Below are positions 33,668 to 43,679 of a DNA stretch of 64,000 nucleotides, piece by piece. Origin of the DNA: Marinobacter guineae (GTDB lineage Bacteria; Pseudomonadota; Gammaproteobacteria; Pseudomonadales; Oleiphilaceae); assembly GCF_002744735.1 (NCBI RefSeq), contig NZ_KZ319339.1, forward strand, positions 744,001 through 808,000, in the 5' to 3' direction. Within the stretch, counting starts at the first letter, position 1. Each line of letters opens with the position of its first letter. Position numbers and translations under genes: made by a program. The notes beneath the pieces are model-generated. The model was not told the origin of the DNA. It saw only the letters and a program-made list of their open reading frames with translations, and made no database searches.

Positions 33668-34836
33668 CAGGAAACGCCTTCCACCAGTCGAGGCCCGATT
33701 TCGTCCAGTGACAGGACTTCATCGGTCAATCCGGCCTTGGCAACGGCCATGGGCATTCCATAAATGACCGACGATTTTTCGTCCTGAGACCAGATATCCG
33801 AACCACTCTGCTTCATCATCCGGCAGCCATCCTTGCCATCAGACCCCATGCCGGTAAGAATCACACCCAGGGTCTTACCCGGGAAACTCCGGGCCAGTGA
33901 ACCAAAAGTCACATCTACGCAGGGCTTATAATTGAGCCGCTCGTCGCCCGGCAGGATCCGGACCCGGGCCTGCCCGCCCCGGCTTTCAATCATCATCTGT
34001 TTGCCGCCGGGCGCCAGTAATGCAAGCCCCGGGCGAAGAACATCGCCATCTTCTGCCTGCCGTACTTCGATCTGGCATAGCTTATTGAGCCGCTCTGCAA
34101 ACGCCGGCGTAAAACTCGCTGGCATATGCTGGACCAGCACCAGTGGCGCCGGAAACGAAGCAGGCAAGGCGGTCAGTACCCGCTGCAGCGCCACCGGCCC
34201 GCCCGTTGAGGTACCAATGCCGACCACCGCGTAATGTTTGGCGGGGCCCCGACGGACATGGCGCCTGGGGGTTTCCGCCTCGCCTGTGGACCCCACACCC
34301 GGAGCCCGATCCTGAAGGCCGGGGCGCTGACGCGGTGGTGGTTCAGGCCGGGGCCGCCCTGGAGCATTCTCACCCGTGGGCCTGGCAACAGGCGATGGCG
34401 GTTCCGGCCTGGCAGGAGCGGCCGTCCTGGCGCCGGGACGGCTACGGGCGACATCCAGAACCCGGTCGATCAGGATTTTCTGGAGCTGACTGTTATCCCT
34501 GGCAATTTCCTCAAAATTCTTCGGCAGAAAGTCAACGGCACCGGCTTCCAGGGCATCCAGCGTCACCCGCGCACCTTCATAGGTGAGCGAGGAAAACATA
34601 AGAACAGGCACCGGATGCCTGCGCATGATTTCCCGCACGGCAGAAATACCATCCATGACCGGCATTTCGTAATCCATGGTGATTACATCCGGACGCAGCT
34701 TCTCGGCAAGCTCGACACCTTCGCGGCCGTTGGTGGCAGCACCAACGACCTTGATCTGGCCGGAGCTGGTCAGGATTTCCGTCAGCCGTTTTCGAAAAAA
34801 CCCTGAATCATCAACGACCAGGACAGAAACTGTCAT
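33667..34836 (-). CDS. cheB: Chemotaxis protein-glutamate methylesterase CheB
   Basis: 389 residues. The receiver domain (1-120) has Asp9, Asp10 and phosphoacceptor Asp55 (VITMDYEMPVMDG). A long Pro/Arg-rich linker spans about residues 132-200. The methylesterase domain has Ser210 in GIGTSTGGP, His237 in VQHMPASF, and the late aspartate in LTGMGSDGKDG as the triad. It demethylates chemoreceptors when phosphorylated by CheA. The linker, around 70 residues, is longer than in enteric CheB. It lies 42 bp after cheA. Confidence 0.95.
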   Translation of the reverse strand: MTVSVLVVDDSGFFRKRLTEILTSSGQIKVVGAATNGREGVELAEKLRPDVITMDYEMPVMDGISAVREIMRRHPVPVLMFSSLTYEGARVTLDALEAGAVDFLPKNFEEIARDNSQLQKILIDRVLDVARSRPGARTAAPARPEPPSPVARPTGENAPGRPRPEPPPRQRPGLQDRAPGVGSTGEAETPRRHVRRGPAKHYAVVGIGTSTGGPVALQRVLTALPASFPAPLVLVQHMPASFTPAFAERLNKLCQIEVRQAEDGDVLRPGLALLAPGGKQMMIESRGGQARVRILPGDERLNYKPCVDVTFGSLARSFPGKTLGVILTGMGSDGKDGCRMMKQSGSDIWSQDEKSSVIYGMPMAVAKAGLTDEVLSLDEIGPRLVEGVS

Positions 34837-34878
34837 CCATTTCTCCTACCTATTCCATAGTCACCGGCTGGTAACGGT

Positions 34879-36993
34879 TTAACCGTAGTGTTGCAGCAGG
34901 CTGGGAACATCAATAATCAGCGCGATTCGACCATCACCGGTAATCGTGGCGCCGGCCATACCCGGAGTACCCTGGAGCGCACGACCCAGCGGTTTGATAA
35001 CCACTTCTTCCTGCCCGACCAGCTGGTCGACCACGAAGCCTACCTGCTTGGTGCCCATGGCCACGATCACGACATGGGCATTGGCCGGCACTTCCCGGGA
35101 TCCTTTGTCACGCACCAGCCAGCGTTTAACGTGGAATAATGGGAACACTTTCTCCCGAACCACGATGCATTCGCGACCATCCACGATATTGGTTTTGGTG
35201 AGATCCAGATGGAAAATCTCAACCACGTTCACCAGCGGCAAGGCGAAGGACTGGTCCCCGAGCATGATCATCAGGGTAGGCATGATGGCCAGCGTCAACG
35301 GAACCTTGATGATAATCCGCGACCCTTTGCCCATGGCCGACTCAACACTCAGTTGGCCATTGAGCTGACCAATCTTGGTTTTCACCACATCCATACCGAC
35401 ACCACGGCCGGAGACATCGGAAATCTGATCCTTGGTCGAAAAGCCCGCGGCAAAGATCAGGTTGTAGCACTCGGTATTGGTCAGACGATCGGCTGCATCC
35501 TGGTCGTAAATCCCCTTTTCCACCGCCTTGCGACGCAATACCTCGGGGTCCATACCGGCACCGTCGTCGTCAATGGACAACAGGATATGATCGCCTTCCT
35601 GTTCTGCCGACAGCGTAACCGTGCCCTGGCGCGGCTTGCCGGCTTTTTCGCGGACATCCGGCGCCTCAATTCCGTGATCAACGGAGTTGCGGACCAGGTG
35701 CACCAGAGGATCGGACAGTGCTTCCACCAGGTTCTTGTCGAGGTCGGTTTCCTCGCCATGCATGACCAGATTCACCTCTTTCTTGAGGCTTCTGGCAAGA
35801 TCCCGAACCACCCGAGGGAAACGGCCAAATACTTTCTTGATCGGCTGCATGCGGGTCTGCATCACGGCAGACTGGAGATCGGTCGTTACCACATCCAGGT
35901 TCGAGACCGCCTTGTGCATGTGTTCGTCTTCGCTTGCCGCGCCGAGACGCTGTAAACGGTTCCGAACCAGCACCAGCTCGCCCACCATGTTCATGATGTC
36001 ATCCAGGCGCTTGGTATCGACGCGCACGGTGGTTTCCGCGGCCGGGGCATGTTCCCTCGCCGGCATGGCTGGTGCCACACTGTCTTTGGTGCCCGGTTTA
36101 TCAGCGGGTTTCGGTTCTTCTTTCGGTTTTTCAGCCTTGGGCGGCTCGGCTTTCGGCTTTTCCGTTTTCGGCTGCGCGGCCGGCTGGCCGCCGATGGTCG
36201 GGCTTCCGCCCTTGCCATGGAGGTCGTCCAGCAGCTTCTCGAATTCGTCGTCGGTGATCAGATCATCGCTGCCGCCGGTTTCAGTCTTCGGGGGCTGCTT
36301 TTCGTCTTCCTTTCCCGGAATCTCATCCTCGGCCGGTGTACCAGCAAACTGACCCTTGCCATGCAGCTGGTCCAGAAGCGCCTCAAACTCGTCATCGCTG
36401 ATCTCATCATCACCGGAACTCCCGTTCTTGCCGGCGCCAGCGTCAGGACTGGCCGGCGGTGAGGGTTCGCCGGGTTGATCGTCATGCAATGCATCCAGCA
36501 GCTTCTCGAATTCGTCGTCGGTGATATCACCGCCGTCTTCGTTCGGGTTGTCATCCTTCGCTTGTTCCTGCTGTGGAGCGGTGGCCGGGGAGGCACTTTC
36601 GGCCTCCGGCCGCGCCAGGGCGTCGAGCGCTGCAATCAGTGCGTCAGGGGCGGGCGTCAGTTCCTCGTTGTTCCGGACCTGCTCAAACATCGCGTTAACG
36701 TTATCGAGGGCTTCCAGAACCACGTCCATCAGCTCTGAATCTACCTTGCGCTTGTGATTGCGCAGGATATCGAACACGTTCTCCGCGGAATGACAGCAAT
36801 TCACCAGAGCATCAAGCTGCAGGAAGCCTGCCCCGCCCTTTACGGTGTGAAAGCCACGGAAGATGGCGTTGAGCAGATCACTGTCATCAGGATGTTGCTC
36901 AAGGTCTACCAACTGCTCTGACAGCTTTTCGAGTATTTCGCCAGCCTCTACCAGAAAGTCCTGCAAAATCTCGTCATCAGCATCAAACGCCAT
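34879..36993 (-). CDS. cheA: Chemotaxis histidine kinase CheA
   Basis: 704 residues. Hpt domain 1-125 with phosphorylated His49 (FRGFHTVKGGAGF). An acidic, disordered segment (about 130-340) holds three copies of a DDEFE-x-LLD-x-LH motif at 157-170, 198-211 and 246-259. The dimerisation helices (RLDDIMNMVGELVLVRNRL), the HATPase domain with N box HLVRNSVDHGIE and G boxes (DDDGAGMD, GRGVGMDVV), and the CheW-like domain follow. A separate enteric-type P2 fold is not obvious; the repeats occupy its place. It phosphorylates CheY and CheB. Confidence 0.96.
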   Translation of the reverse strand: MAFDADDEILQDFLVEAGEILEKLSEQLVDLEQHPDDSDLLNAIFRGFHTVKGGAGFLQLDALVNCCHSAENVFDILRNHKRKVDSELMDVVLEALDNVNAMFEQVRNNEELTPAPDALIAALDALARPEAESASPATAPQQEQAKDDNPNEDGGDITDDEFEKLLDALHDDQPGEPSPPASPDAGAGKNGSSGDDEISDDEFEALLDQLHGKGQFAGTPAEDEIPGKEDEKQPPKTETGGSDDLITDDEFEKLLDDLHGKGGSPTIGGQPAAQPKTEKPKAEPPKAEKPKEEPKPADKPGTKDSVAPAMPAREHAPAAETTVRVDTKRLDDIMNMVGELVLVRNRLQRLGAASEDEHMHKAVSNLDVVTTDLQSAVMQTRMQPIKKVFGRFPRVVRDLARSLKKEVNLVMHGEETDLDKNLVEALSDPLVHLVRNSVDHGIEAPDVREKAGKPRQGTVTLSAEQEGDHILLSIDDDGAGMDPEVLRRKAVEKGIYDQDAADRLTNTECYNLIFAAGFSTKDQISDVSGRGVGMDVVKTKIGQLNGQLSVESAMGKGSRIIIKVPLTLAIMPTLMIMLGDQSFALPLVNVVEIFHLDLTKTNIVDGRECIVVREKVFPLFHVKRWLVRDKGSREVPANAHVVIVAMGTKQVGFVVDQLVGQEEVVIKPLGRALQGTPGMAGATITGDGRIALIIDVPSLLQHYG

Positions 36994-37009
36994 GCGTTAC
37001 CCTCTTTAT

Positions 37010-37804
37010 TCAGAAACCGAGACTGGACAACAGGTCATCAACATCGTCCTGTCCCGAGACTACATCTTCACGCTCATCGGCCTTGATCTGGGGCCCGACG
37101 CCCTTTTCCGCAGATTCTTCCTTTTCCTCAATCTGGTGCACCGTGCCCGTCAGCTGATCGACATGACTGGCCATCACCACCAGGCTGAGCATCTGCTCCT
37201 CAACCTCTTTCACCAGCGTGGTGACCTTCTGGATGACCTGCCCGGTAAGATCCTGGAAGTCCTGGGCCAGCAATATTTCCGAGAGGTTGTTGTACATGGT
37301 GTCCGCGTTAGTGGTCATACCGGCAAAAAAATTGTCGATCCGACCATACAACTGGCGAAATTCTGCCGGCTGCATCTCCCTGCGGCGTAACCGTTGCCAC
37401 TCGTCCCGCAACGCCGCTGCCTCGTCTCTCAATGCGTTGGCTACCGGCATGGTTGCCTCGACCAGATCCATGGTCCGGTTGGCCGCTTCACCAGTCATAT
37501 GCACCACGTACTCAAGGCGATCAGAGGCATCTGTCATTTTTGACAGCGCTTCCTGCTGCTCCGCGTTACGGGGGTCTATCTGAAAGTTCCGGATCGCTTC
37601 GTGCAAACTCCGGGTGAGTCGCCCGACCTCGCGGTACAGACTCTGATCCCTGACTTCACTGAGTTCATTGATCAGGGTCATGGCTTTGGCATATTCACCA
37701 GCATTGACACATTCAGCCAGTTCGGTTGCCTGACGCTGGAGCTTTTCCGTAACCTCTGGTTCGAGGCCCCGATGGTTCTTCTTGCTATCGCTCATGAGAG
37801 CCAT
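37010..37804 (-). CDS. cheZ: CheY-P phosphatase CheZ
   Basis: 264 residues, largely helical. The catalytic segment LAQDFQDLTGQVIQKV supplies Asp185 and Gln189, matching the Asp and Gln that CheZ inserts in the CheY site. The C-terminus ends DDVDDLLSSLGF, the CheY-binding helix. A second ATG three codons in is possible. The first has AGAGG four bases away, so it was kept. It is located between cheY and cheA, in the usual order. Confidence 0.94.
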   Translation of the reverse strand: MALMSDSKKNHRGLEPEVTEKLQRQATELAECVNAGEYAKAMTLINELSEVRDQSLYREVGRLTRSLHEAIRNFQIDPRNAEQQEALSKMTDASDRLEYVVHMTGEAANRTMDLVEATMPVANALRDEAAALRDEWQRLRRREMQPAEFRQLYGRIDNFFAGMTTNADTMYNNLSEILLAQDFQDLTGQVIQKVTTLVKEVEEQMLSLVVMASHVDQLTGTVHQIEEKEESAEKGVGPQIKADEREDVVSGQDDVDDLLSSLGF

Positions 37805-37815
37805 CCGACCTCTGG

Positions 37816-38199
37816 TTACTGGATTCTTTCAAAGATTTTCTCAATCTTTTCCTTGAGCACTGCAGCGGTAAACGGCTTGACGACATAGCCATTCACGCCT
37901 GCCTGGGCCGCGGCAACAATCTGGTCCCGCTTGGCTTCGGCGGTAACCATAAGTACCGGCAGGGTTTTCAGGTTTTCATCCGCCCTTACAGCTTTGAGCA
38001 GATCAAAACCGGACATACCCGGCATGTTCCAGTCGGTTACCAGAAAATCGTATTTTCCGCTTTTGAGCATCGGCAGCGCCGTGTTGCCGTCATCAGCTTC
38101 ATCGGTATTGGTGAAGCCAAGATCACGCAGCAGGTTCTTGATGATCCGTCGCATTGTGGAAAAGTCATCCACAATGAGAATTTTCATGTTCTTGTCCAA
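37816..38199 (-). CDS. cheY: Chemotaxis response regulator CheY
   Basis: 127 residues, a single receiver domain. Asp11, Asp12 and phosphoacceptor Asp56 ([15 protein letters not shown]), Thr86 and Lys108 (VVKPF) are all present. Phospho-CheY binds FliM to change motor rotation. It is separated from fliA by 162 bp, in which I see no clear sigma-28 or sigma-54 promoter. Confidence 0.97.
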   Translation of the reverse strand: MDKNMKILIVDDFSTMRRIIKNLLRDLGFTNTDEADDGNTALPMLKSGKYDFLVTDWNMPGMSGFDLLKAVRADENLKTLPVLMVTAEAKRDQIVAAAQAGVNGYVVKPFTAAVLKEKIEKIFERIQ

Positions 38200-38361
38200 A
38201 GGGACCTCCAGTTAGTAACACCCGGAATTCGTTTGACCTTTCTGCTCGAAATCCAGCAGGCCGCTGTTTTAACCGCTTATTGTCTGATGTTTGCTTCGGT
38301 TGTAAAGCATCGGTTACCAAAAACTACAGACTGCCCCGGTGCAGACACACAAAGCCGGTGA

Positions 38362-39105
38362 TCAGTTGCCCGTATCCTGGCGCCAATCCGACAACCGCCC
38401 ACGAAGGCGCAAGGCTGCCTGGCTGTGGATCTGGCTGACCCGGCTTTCGCTGACACCGAGTACCGCGCCAATTTCCTTGAGGTTCAGCTCTTCCTGGTAA
38501 TACAGGCTCAGCACCAGTTTTTCCCGCTCCGGCAACTGCTCAATAGCCTCAGCGAGACTGCGACGGAACGCGTCAGACGACAGCCCTTCCAGGGGATTAT
38601 CCCGTGGCTCTGTTTGTTGTATCGGCAGCTCTCCGGATTCATTGAGCTCATCGAGACTAAAAAGTCGTCCGCTGTTGGAATCGGAGAGGTAGGAATGATA
38701 CTCGGCCAGCCCCATGTCCAGTTCTTCAGCCACTTCCAGGTCCATGGCTTCCCGGCCGAGGCGGTCTTCGACGGTCTTGATGGCCTGGGAAATGCGGCGG
38801 GCATTACGGTGTACAGAACGGGGAACCCAGTCGCCCTTGCGGATCTCATCCACCATGGAGCCACGAATCCGGATACCGGCGTAAGTCTCGAAGGTTGCAC
38901 CCTTGGTGGAGCTGTAGCGTTGAGCAGCCTCAAGCAGACCGATCATTCCGGCCTGCATCAGGTCTTCAAGCTGAACAGAGGCCGGCAGCCGGGCCATCAG
39001 ATGAAGGGCGATTTTCTTGACCAGAGGCGCGTGCTCCTCAACGAGCTGAGAAGGCTTCTGCGCGCCTGACTGGCTATAGATTCCGAGGTTTTTCGCCAAT
39101 GTCAT
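38362..39105 (-). CDS. fliA: Flagellar sigma factor FliA (sigma-28)
   Basis: 247 residues. Region 2 (LVKKIALHLMARLPASVQLEDLMQ and GMIGLLEAAQRY), region 3 (VPRSVHRNARRISQAI) and region 4 with its helix-turn-helix (LNLKEIGAVLGVSESRVSQIHSQ) are in order. It directs the late flagellar class, and a matching promoter is seen before parC. It lies 32 bp after fleN. Confidence 0.96.
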   Translation of the reverse strand: MTLAKNLGIYSQSGAQKPSQLVEEHAPLVKKIALHLMARLPASVQLEDLMQAGMIGLLEAAQRYSSTKGATFETYAGIRIRGSMVDEIRKGDWVPRSVHRNARRISQAIKTVEDRLGREAMDLEVAEELDMGLAEYHSYLSDSNSGRLFSLDELNESGELPIQQTEPRDNPLEGLSSDAFRRSLAEAIEQLPEREKLVLSLYYQEELNLKEIGAVLGVSESRVSQIHSQAALRLRGRLSDWRQDTGN

Positions 39106-39137
39106 GTATCCGGTTTTTTTGTTTGACTGGATCCGAT

Positions 39138-39950
39138 TCAGACTTCGACGAGCCGCTCCACAAAGAATTCCAGATGGCCGCGGGGAGAGGAAGGCAGCGG
39201 CCAGCTATCAACTTTTTCCGCAAGCGCCTTGATCGCCAGGGAAGCTTTCGCCCGGGGATAGGCATCCAGCACTGCTCGCTGCCGCTGAACCGCTTTTTTC
39301 ACCGCCTCATCGTAAGGCACCATGCCGACATATTGTAGTGCCACATCAAGGAAGCGCTCGGTGACCCGGGTCAGTTTTTCAAACAGATGCCGGCCTTCCT
39401 GCTCATTTCTCACCTGATTGGCAAGAATGCGGAAACGGTTGGTGCCGTAATCACGGTTCATAAGTTTGATCAGGGCATAACAGTCAGTGATGGATGTGGG
39501 TTCGTCGCACACCACCAGGAGCAGCTCCTGGGAAGCCCTCAGAAAGCTCACCACGGATTCGGAAATGCCCGCAGCAGTATCCACGATCAGCACATCGATC
39601 TGGTCACCGAGTTCACTGAACGCGTTGATCAGTCCGGCATGCTCCATGGGGCTTAGTTGAGTCATTCGCTGGGTACCGGAAGATGCCGGTACAATCTTGA
39701 TGCCCCCGGGGCCATCGACCAGGACGTCCTTGAGATCACACTCGCCCGCCAGCACATCCTGGATGTTCCGGTTGGCGGTAATACCGAGCAGCACATCGAT
39801 ATTGGCCAGCCCCAGGTCGGCATCAAGAAGCACCACTCTCCGGCCTTTCTGTGCCAAGGCAATCCCGAGGTTCACCGACACGTTACTCTTGCCGACTCCA
39901 CCTTTTCCGCCGGAAACTGCGATCACCTGTACAGGTTGTGCTCTGCTCAT
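39138..39950 (-). CDS. fleN: MinD-like flagellar number regulator FleN/FlhG
   Basis: 270 residues. Deviant Walker A GGKGGVGKS at residues 14-22, VVLLDADLGLANIDVLLGI as Walker A', and VLIVDTAAGISESVVSFL as Walker B place it in the MinD/ParA family. The C-terminus (LEFFVERLVEV) could be an amphipathic membrane helix. With FlhF it limits the number of polar flagella and, in Pseudomonas, restrains FleQ. It is situated between flhF and fliA. Confidence 0.95.
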   Translation of the reverse strand: MSRAQPVQVIAVSGGKGGVGKSNVSVNLGIALAQKGRRVVLLDADLGLANIDVLLGITANRNIQDVLAGECDLKDVLVDGPGGIKIVPASSGTQRMTQLSPMEHAGLINAFSELGDQIDVLIVDTAAGISESVVSFLRASQELLLVVCDEPTSITDCYALIKLMNRDYGTNRFRILANQVRNEQEGRHLFEKLTRVTERFLDVALQYVGMVPYDEAVKKAVQRQRAVLDAYPRAKASLAIKALAEKVDSWPLPSSPRGHLEFFVERLVEV

Positions 39951-40007
39951 ACTGTTTTTAGTCTCTCGCCACGTTTAGCCGGGTGCTGTTTCTGGACGCT
40001 CGCTCTC

Positions 40008-41300
40008 TCAGGCTCCTTCGGCGACCGCCTGCTGTTTCTGGAGAGTTTTAAGCCGGTCCACGGCCAGCCGCACCAGCGGAACAGCTTCCGCGTGGTGCAG
40101 GTCTTCGGGAATCTTTTGCCCGTCTGTGTAGTAGGCCACCGGCAGGCCGGTTTCCATCACAAAGCCGAGAGACTCACCAAGTGTCAGGGCCTCGTCGATC
40201 TTGGTCATAACGCAGCCCGCCAGATTTGCCATCTTATAGCAATGCCAGACGGATTTCATGATGCGCGGCTGACTGGTAGCCGACACTACCAGATGCGTCT
40301 TGATATTGTGATGGCTGCGCGCCAGTTCGGCCAGTTGTTCCTGATAGCCTTTGTCCAAACTGGTCAGCCCGGCGGTGTCGATCAGTACCAGATGACGGTC
40401 TGACAACTCGTCCAGAATATCATCCAGACTGTGGCTTTCGTCGACAACTCGCACCGGCACATTCAGAATGCGACCGAAGACAAACAACTGTTCATGGGCC
40501 GCCACCCGATAACGGTCGGTGGTAACCAGGGCCACGGAATCGGCACCATGCTTGAGCACATACCGCGCCGCAAGCTTACCGATCGTGGTGGTTTTACCCG
40601 AACCAGTTGGCCCTACCAGGGCAAAGACACCGCCCTGATCCAGCCATTCCATGCGGGAGGTCCGGACACCGGTGCACAGCATTTTCAGGGATTGCTTCCA
40701 GCCATCCTCCAGACGCCCGGCCTTGTGGCGACGAGAAATAGACCCCGCCAGATCGCTACCGAGACCGAATTCCTGAAGTCGCTCGGCCAGTCTCTGCTGA
40801 ACCGCATTGGTTGCCGGCACCTCAGGCGCCGGCTTACGGCCCTGCATCATGTCCTTTAGGGAACTGATCTCCGCGCGCATCTGTGCCAGCTCATCGGAAT
40901 AGACTTCCCCGGATCGGCCCGGAGCCGGATTCTGATCATCAAACCCGGAAGCCACCGCCTCCTGAACCGCCGCGAACGACGACCCGGTATAACCCGCACC
41001 CTGGGAAGCCCGCTTTTCACGGACCTCCCGGATGCGATCCCGGGACCGGCCGAGCTCGTCCTCAAGACGCCGGTGCTGATCCGCCTGCATTTCTGCCAGG
41101 CGCGAGCCGTTGGTGGCTTCCTGCGCCTGATCACCCAGTCGCTGGCGCGCCATGTTTTCGTCATAGTCCAGCGCCGTCACAATTTCGACGCCGCCGTCCA
41201 CCCGGCGGTTTGAAAGAATCACGGCGTCTGGCCCCATCTGTTCACTGACCTGTTTCAGCGCCTCTGCCATGGTCTTGGCAAAAAACCGTTTTACTTTCAT
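40008..41300 (-). CDS. flhF: Signal-recognition-particle-like GTPase FlhF
   Basis: 430 residues. A basic B domain (1-160; begins MKVKRFFAKTMAEALKQV) with a low-complexity middle is followed by helical N and GTPase G domains. The P loop is VGPTGSGKTTTIGKLAARY at about 229-247. Later motifs are VLIDTAGLTSLDKGYQEQL and MTKIDEALTLGESL. FlhF marks the pole for flagellar assembly. It lies between flhA and fleN. Confidence 0.95.
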   Translation of the reverse strand: MKVKRFFAKTMAEALKQVSEQMGPDAVILSNRRVDGGVEIVTALDYDENMARQRLGDQAQEATNGSRLAEMQADQHRRLEDELGRSRDRIREVREKRASQGAGYTGSSFAAVQEAVASGFDDQNPAPGRSGEVYSDELAQMRAEISSLKDMMQGRKPAPEVPATNAVQQRLAERLQEFGLGSDLAGSISRRHKAGRLEDGWKQSLKMLCTGVRTSRMEWLDQGGVFALVGPTGSGKTTTIGKLAARYVLKHGADSVALVTTDRYRVAAHEQLFVFGRILNVPVRVVDESHSLDDILDELSDRHLVLIDTAGLTSLDKGYQEQLAELARSHHNIKTHLVVSATSQPRIMKSVWHCYKMANLAGCVMTKIDEALTLGESLGFVMETGLPVAYYTDGQKIPEDLHHAEAVPLVRLAVDRLKTLQKQQAVAEGA

Positions 41301-41360
41301 GATGCTTCTTCCTCCACCGGCAACACCGTGCCGGCGTTGTCCGCTCTGTCATCCGCGCCG

Positions 41361-43541
41361 TTACTGGCCAACGGACGCCACGATCGTGATCTGTTTGTTA
41401 TCCGGTATTTCCTGGTACGAGAGCACATGCAAACGCTCTACCCCGTAGCTGGCGAATTTTGCCAGTACCGGCCGCAGCGGCCCGGAAACCAGCAAAATGG
41501 CTGGCTTACCCAGCATTTCCTGTCGCTGGACGCTCTCCTGAAGCGAGCGCTGAAGCTTTTCAACCATATTGGGCTCCAGAACCAGGCCAATGTCTTCCTG
41601 TCCGCCGGATTGTTGACTCTGTTGAACAGACTTTAGCAATAACTGTTCCAGATCCGGATCCAGAGTGATCACCGGTATCTCCGCCTCATTGCCACAAATG
41701 CTCTGAACGATCATCCGCCGCAGTGCCTGGCGGGCAACCGTAGTAAGCAGCTTCGGATCCTGGCTTTTCGGATGGACATTCACGACAGCCTCGGCAATTG
41801 AGCGCATATCCCGAATAGGCACCTCTTCCTTCAGAAGGTTCTGCAGCACTTTCAACAGCAGGCTGATGGAAATGGTGGCGGGAACAAGCTCTTCGGCCAG
41901 CTTCGGCGAGGTCTTCTCCAACTGGTCCAGCCACTTCTGAACCTCCTCGTGGCCCAGCAACTCATGAGCGTGCTTCTGTAAAACCTGATTCAGGTGGGTA
42001 GCCACAACCGTACTGGCGTCCACCACCGTGTAGCCGAGAGTCTGGGCCTGATCTTTCCGGTCCGGCTCGATCCAGCAGGCATCCAGGCCAAACGCCGGGT
42101 CCTTGCCCTCAATGCCTTCGATTTTGCCGAACACCTGGCCCGGATCAATGGCCAGCTCCCGGTCTGGATGAATTTCTGCCTCGGCAATGGTGACGCCCAT
42201 CAGGGTAATTCGGTATACGTTGGGCATCAGGTCGAGATTGTCGCGAATGTGAACGGAGGGCATCAGAAAACCCAGGTCCTGGGACAGCTTCTTGCGCACG
42301 CCCTTGATGCGACTGAGGAGCTGGCCACCCTGGGACTTGTCAACCAGGGGAATCAGCCTGTAACCCACTTCCAGGCCAACAATGTCCACCGTGGAAACAT
42401 CGTCCCAGCCCAGCTCTTTTGTTTCCCCCGGTGCCGGAAGCTGACGCCCTTGATCGCCACCAACATCGCCGCCCGGCGGAAGATCGCGACCGGCCGGACG
42501 CGGTGTACCAGAGGCCCCGCCCCGCCCCGGGAATACGCCCTCTTCTTCTACCGTCTGGCGCTGATGTTTCCAGATATACCAGGCAGCGCCCCCGGCCAGC
42601 GCACCCAGGCCCAGGAAGGCCACATGGGGCATACCCGGAATCAGGCCAAGAATGATCAGGATGACTGCAGCAATTGACAATGCCTTGGGCGCGCTGAACA
42701 TCTGCTGCAAAATCTGCCCGCCCATGTCCTGGCTGGAAGTCACCCGGGTAACCATGATGGCGGCAGAGGTTGAGAGCAGCAGCGAAGGAATCTGGGCGAC
42801 CAGACCATCACCGATAGTTAGCAATGCATAGCGCTCCATGGCGAGGCCAAAATCCAGGCCATGCTGGAGCATGCCGATCGCCACTCCGCCGATTATATTG
42901 ATGGCCAGAATAAGCAGGCCGGCAACGGCATCGCCTTTCACGAACTTCGACGCACCGTCCATGGAGCCATAGAAATCGGCTTCCTGGGCAATCTCTGCCC
43001 GGCGATGCTTGGCCTCCTCCTGGTTGATCAGGCCCGCATTCAGATCGGCGTCGATCGCCATCTGCTTGCCTGGCATGGCATCCAGGGTAAACCGGGCACT
43101 TACCTCGGAAACCCGGCCGGCACCCTTCGTCACCACCAGGAAGTTAATGATCATCAGGATCGCAAAGACCACCAGGCCAACGGCGTAGTTACCGCCAATC
43201 AACACCGCGCCGAAGGATTCAATGACCTTACCGGCAGCGTCTCCGCCCTCATGGCCGTTGAGCAGCACGATCCGGGTAGACGCCACGTTCAGGGCCAGGC
43301 GCAACAACGTGGCGACCAGCAACACTGTTGGAAAAGACGCAAACTCCATGGGCCGAAGCGCGTAGACACATACCAGCAAAATGACGATTGACAAGGTGAT
43401 GTTAAAGGTAAAAAACACGTCCAGCAGGAAGGCCGGCATGGGCAGAATCATCATGCCCAGCAACCCCATCAACATGATGGGTACGCCCAGATTTCCCCGC
43501 GTCAGGGTTTTGACGTTATTGAGGACTAAAGCTCTGTCCAT
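41361..43541 (-). CDS. flhA: Flagellar export gate protein FlhA
   Basis: 726 residues. The N-terminal half has eight membrane helices and the FHIPEP signature region (RVSEVSARFTLDAMPGKQMA). The linker holds a Gly/Pro-rich insert near residues 340-375. The cytoplasmic domain, from about 375, includes GWDDVSTVDIVGLEVGYRLI. FlhA forms the nonameric export ring with FlhB, FliP, FliQ and FliR. It starts the flhA-flhF-fleN-fliA-che transcript, with a sigma-54 type promoter about 85 bp upstream. Confidence 0.97.
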   Translation of the reverse strand: MDRALVLNNVKTLTRGNLGVPIMLMGLLGMMILPMPAFLLDVFFTFNITLSIVILLVCVYALRPMEFASFPTVLLVATLLRLALNVASTRIVLLNGHEGGDAAGKVIESFGAVLIGGNYAVGLVVFAILMIINFLVVTKGAGRVSEVSARFTLDAMPGKQMAIDADLNAGLINQEEAKHRRAEIAQEADFYGSMDGASKFVKGDAVAGLLILAINIIGGVAIGMLQHGLDFGLAMERYALLTIGDGLVAQIPSLLLSTSAAIMVTRVTSSQDMGGQILQQMFSAPKALSIAAVILIILGLIPGMPHVAFLGLGALAGGAAWYIWKHQRQTVEEEGVFPGRGGASGTPRPAGRDLPPGGDVGGDQGRQLPAPGETKELGWDDVSTVDIVGLEVGYRLIPLVDKSQGGQLLSRIKGVRKKLSQDLGFLMPSVHIRDNLDLMPNVYRITLMGVTIAEAEIHPDRELAIDPGQVFGKIEGIEGKDPAFGLDACWIEPDRKDQAQTLGYTVVDASTVVATHLNQVLQKHAHELLGHEEVQKWLDQLEKTSPKLAEELVPATISISLLLKVLQNLLKEEVPIRDMRSIAEAVVNVHPKSQDPKLLTTVARQALRRMIVQSICGNEAEIPVITLDPDLEQLLLKSVQQSQQSGGQEDIGLVLEPNMVEKLQRSLQESVQRQEMLGKPAILLVSGPLRPVLAKFASYGVERLHVLSYQEIPDNKQITIVASVGQ

Positions 43542-43625
43542 GCCGGAAACTTCTCCGATTGGCCATGCCTGAAGGCATTTTGAAGGTCGAGATTCTGACG
43601 CCGTAACGTCGTTTGAAAGGGTTAT

Positions 43626-43641
43626 CGCAAGATCCGTACCA
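43626..43641 (-). promoter_or_regulatory. Sigma-54 promoter for flhA
   Basis: The minus strand reads TGGTACGGATCTTGCG: GG and GC exactly 10 bp apart, with near-consensus -24 (TGGYACG) and -12 (TTGC) elements. The start site would be near 43615, giving a 75-nt leader that contains the small hairpin ATGCC-TTCA-GGCAT. The activator is likely FleQ or FleR (inference). Confidence 0.72.
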
Positions 43642-43679
43642 CTCCGTCGAGGATTTCACGCAGACCGGTGCTCAGCCGC

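Noticed and set aside
43566..43583. ATGCC-TGAA-GGCAT followed by TTTT on the plus strand as a terminator
   Set aside because: Only a 5-bp stem, and no plus-strand gene ends there. It is more likely a leader hairpin of flhA or chance.
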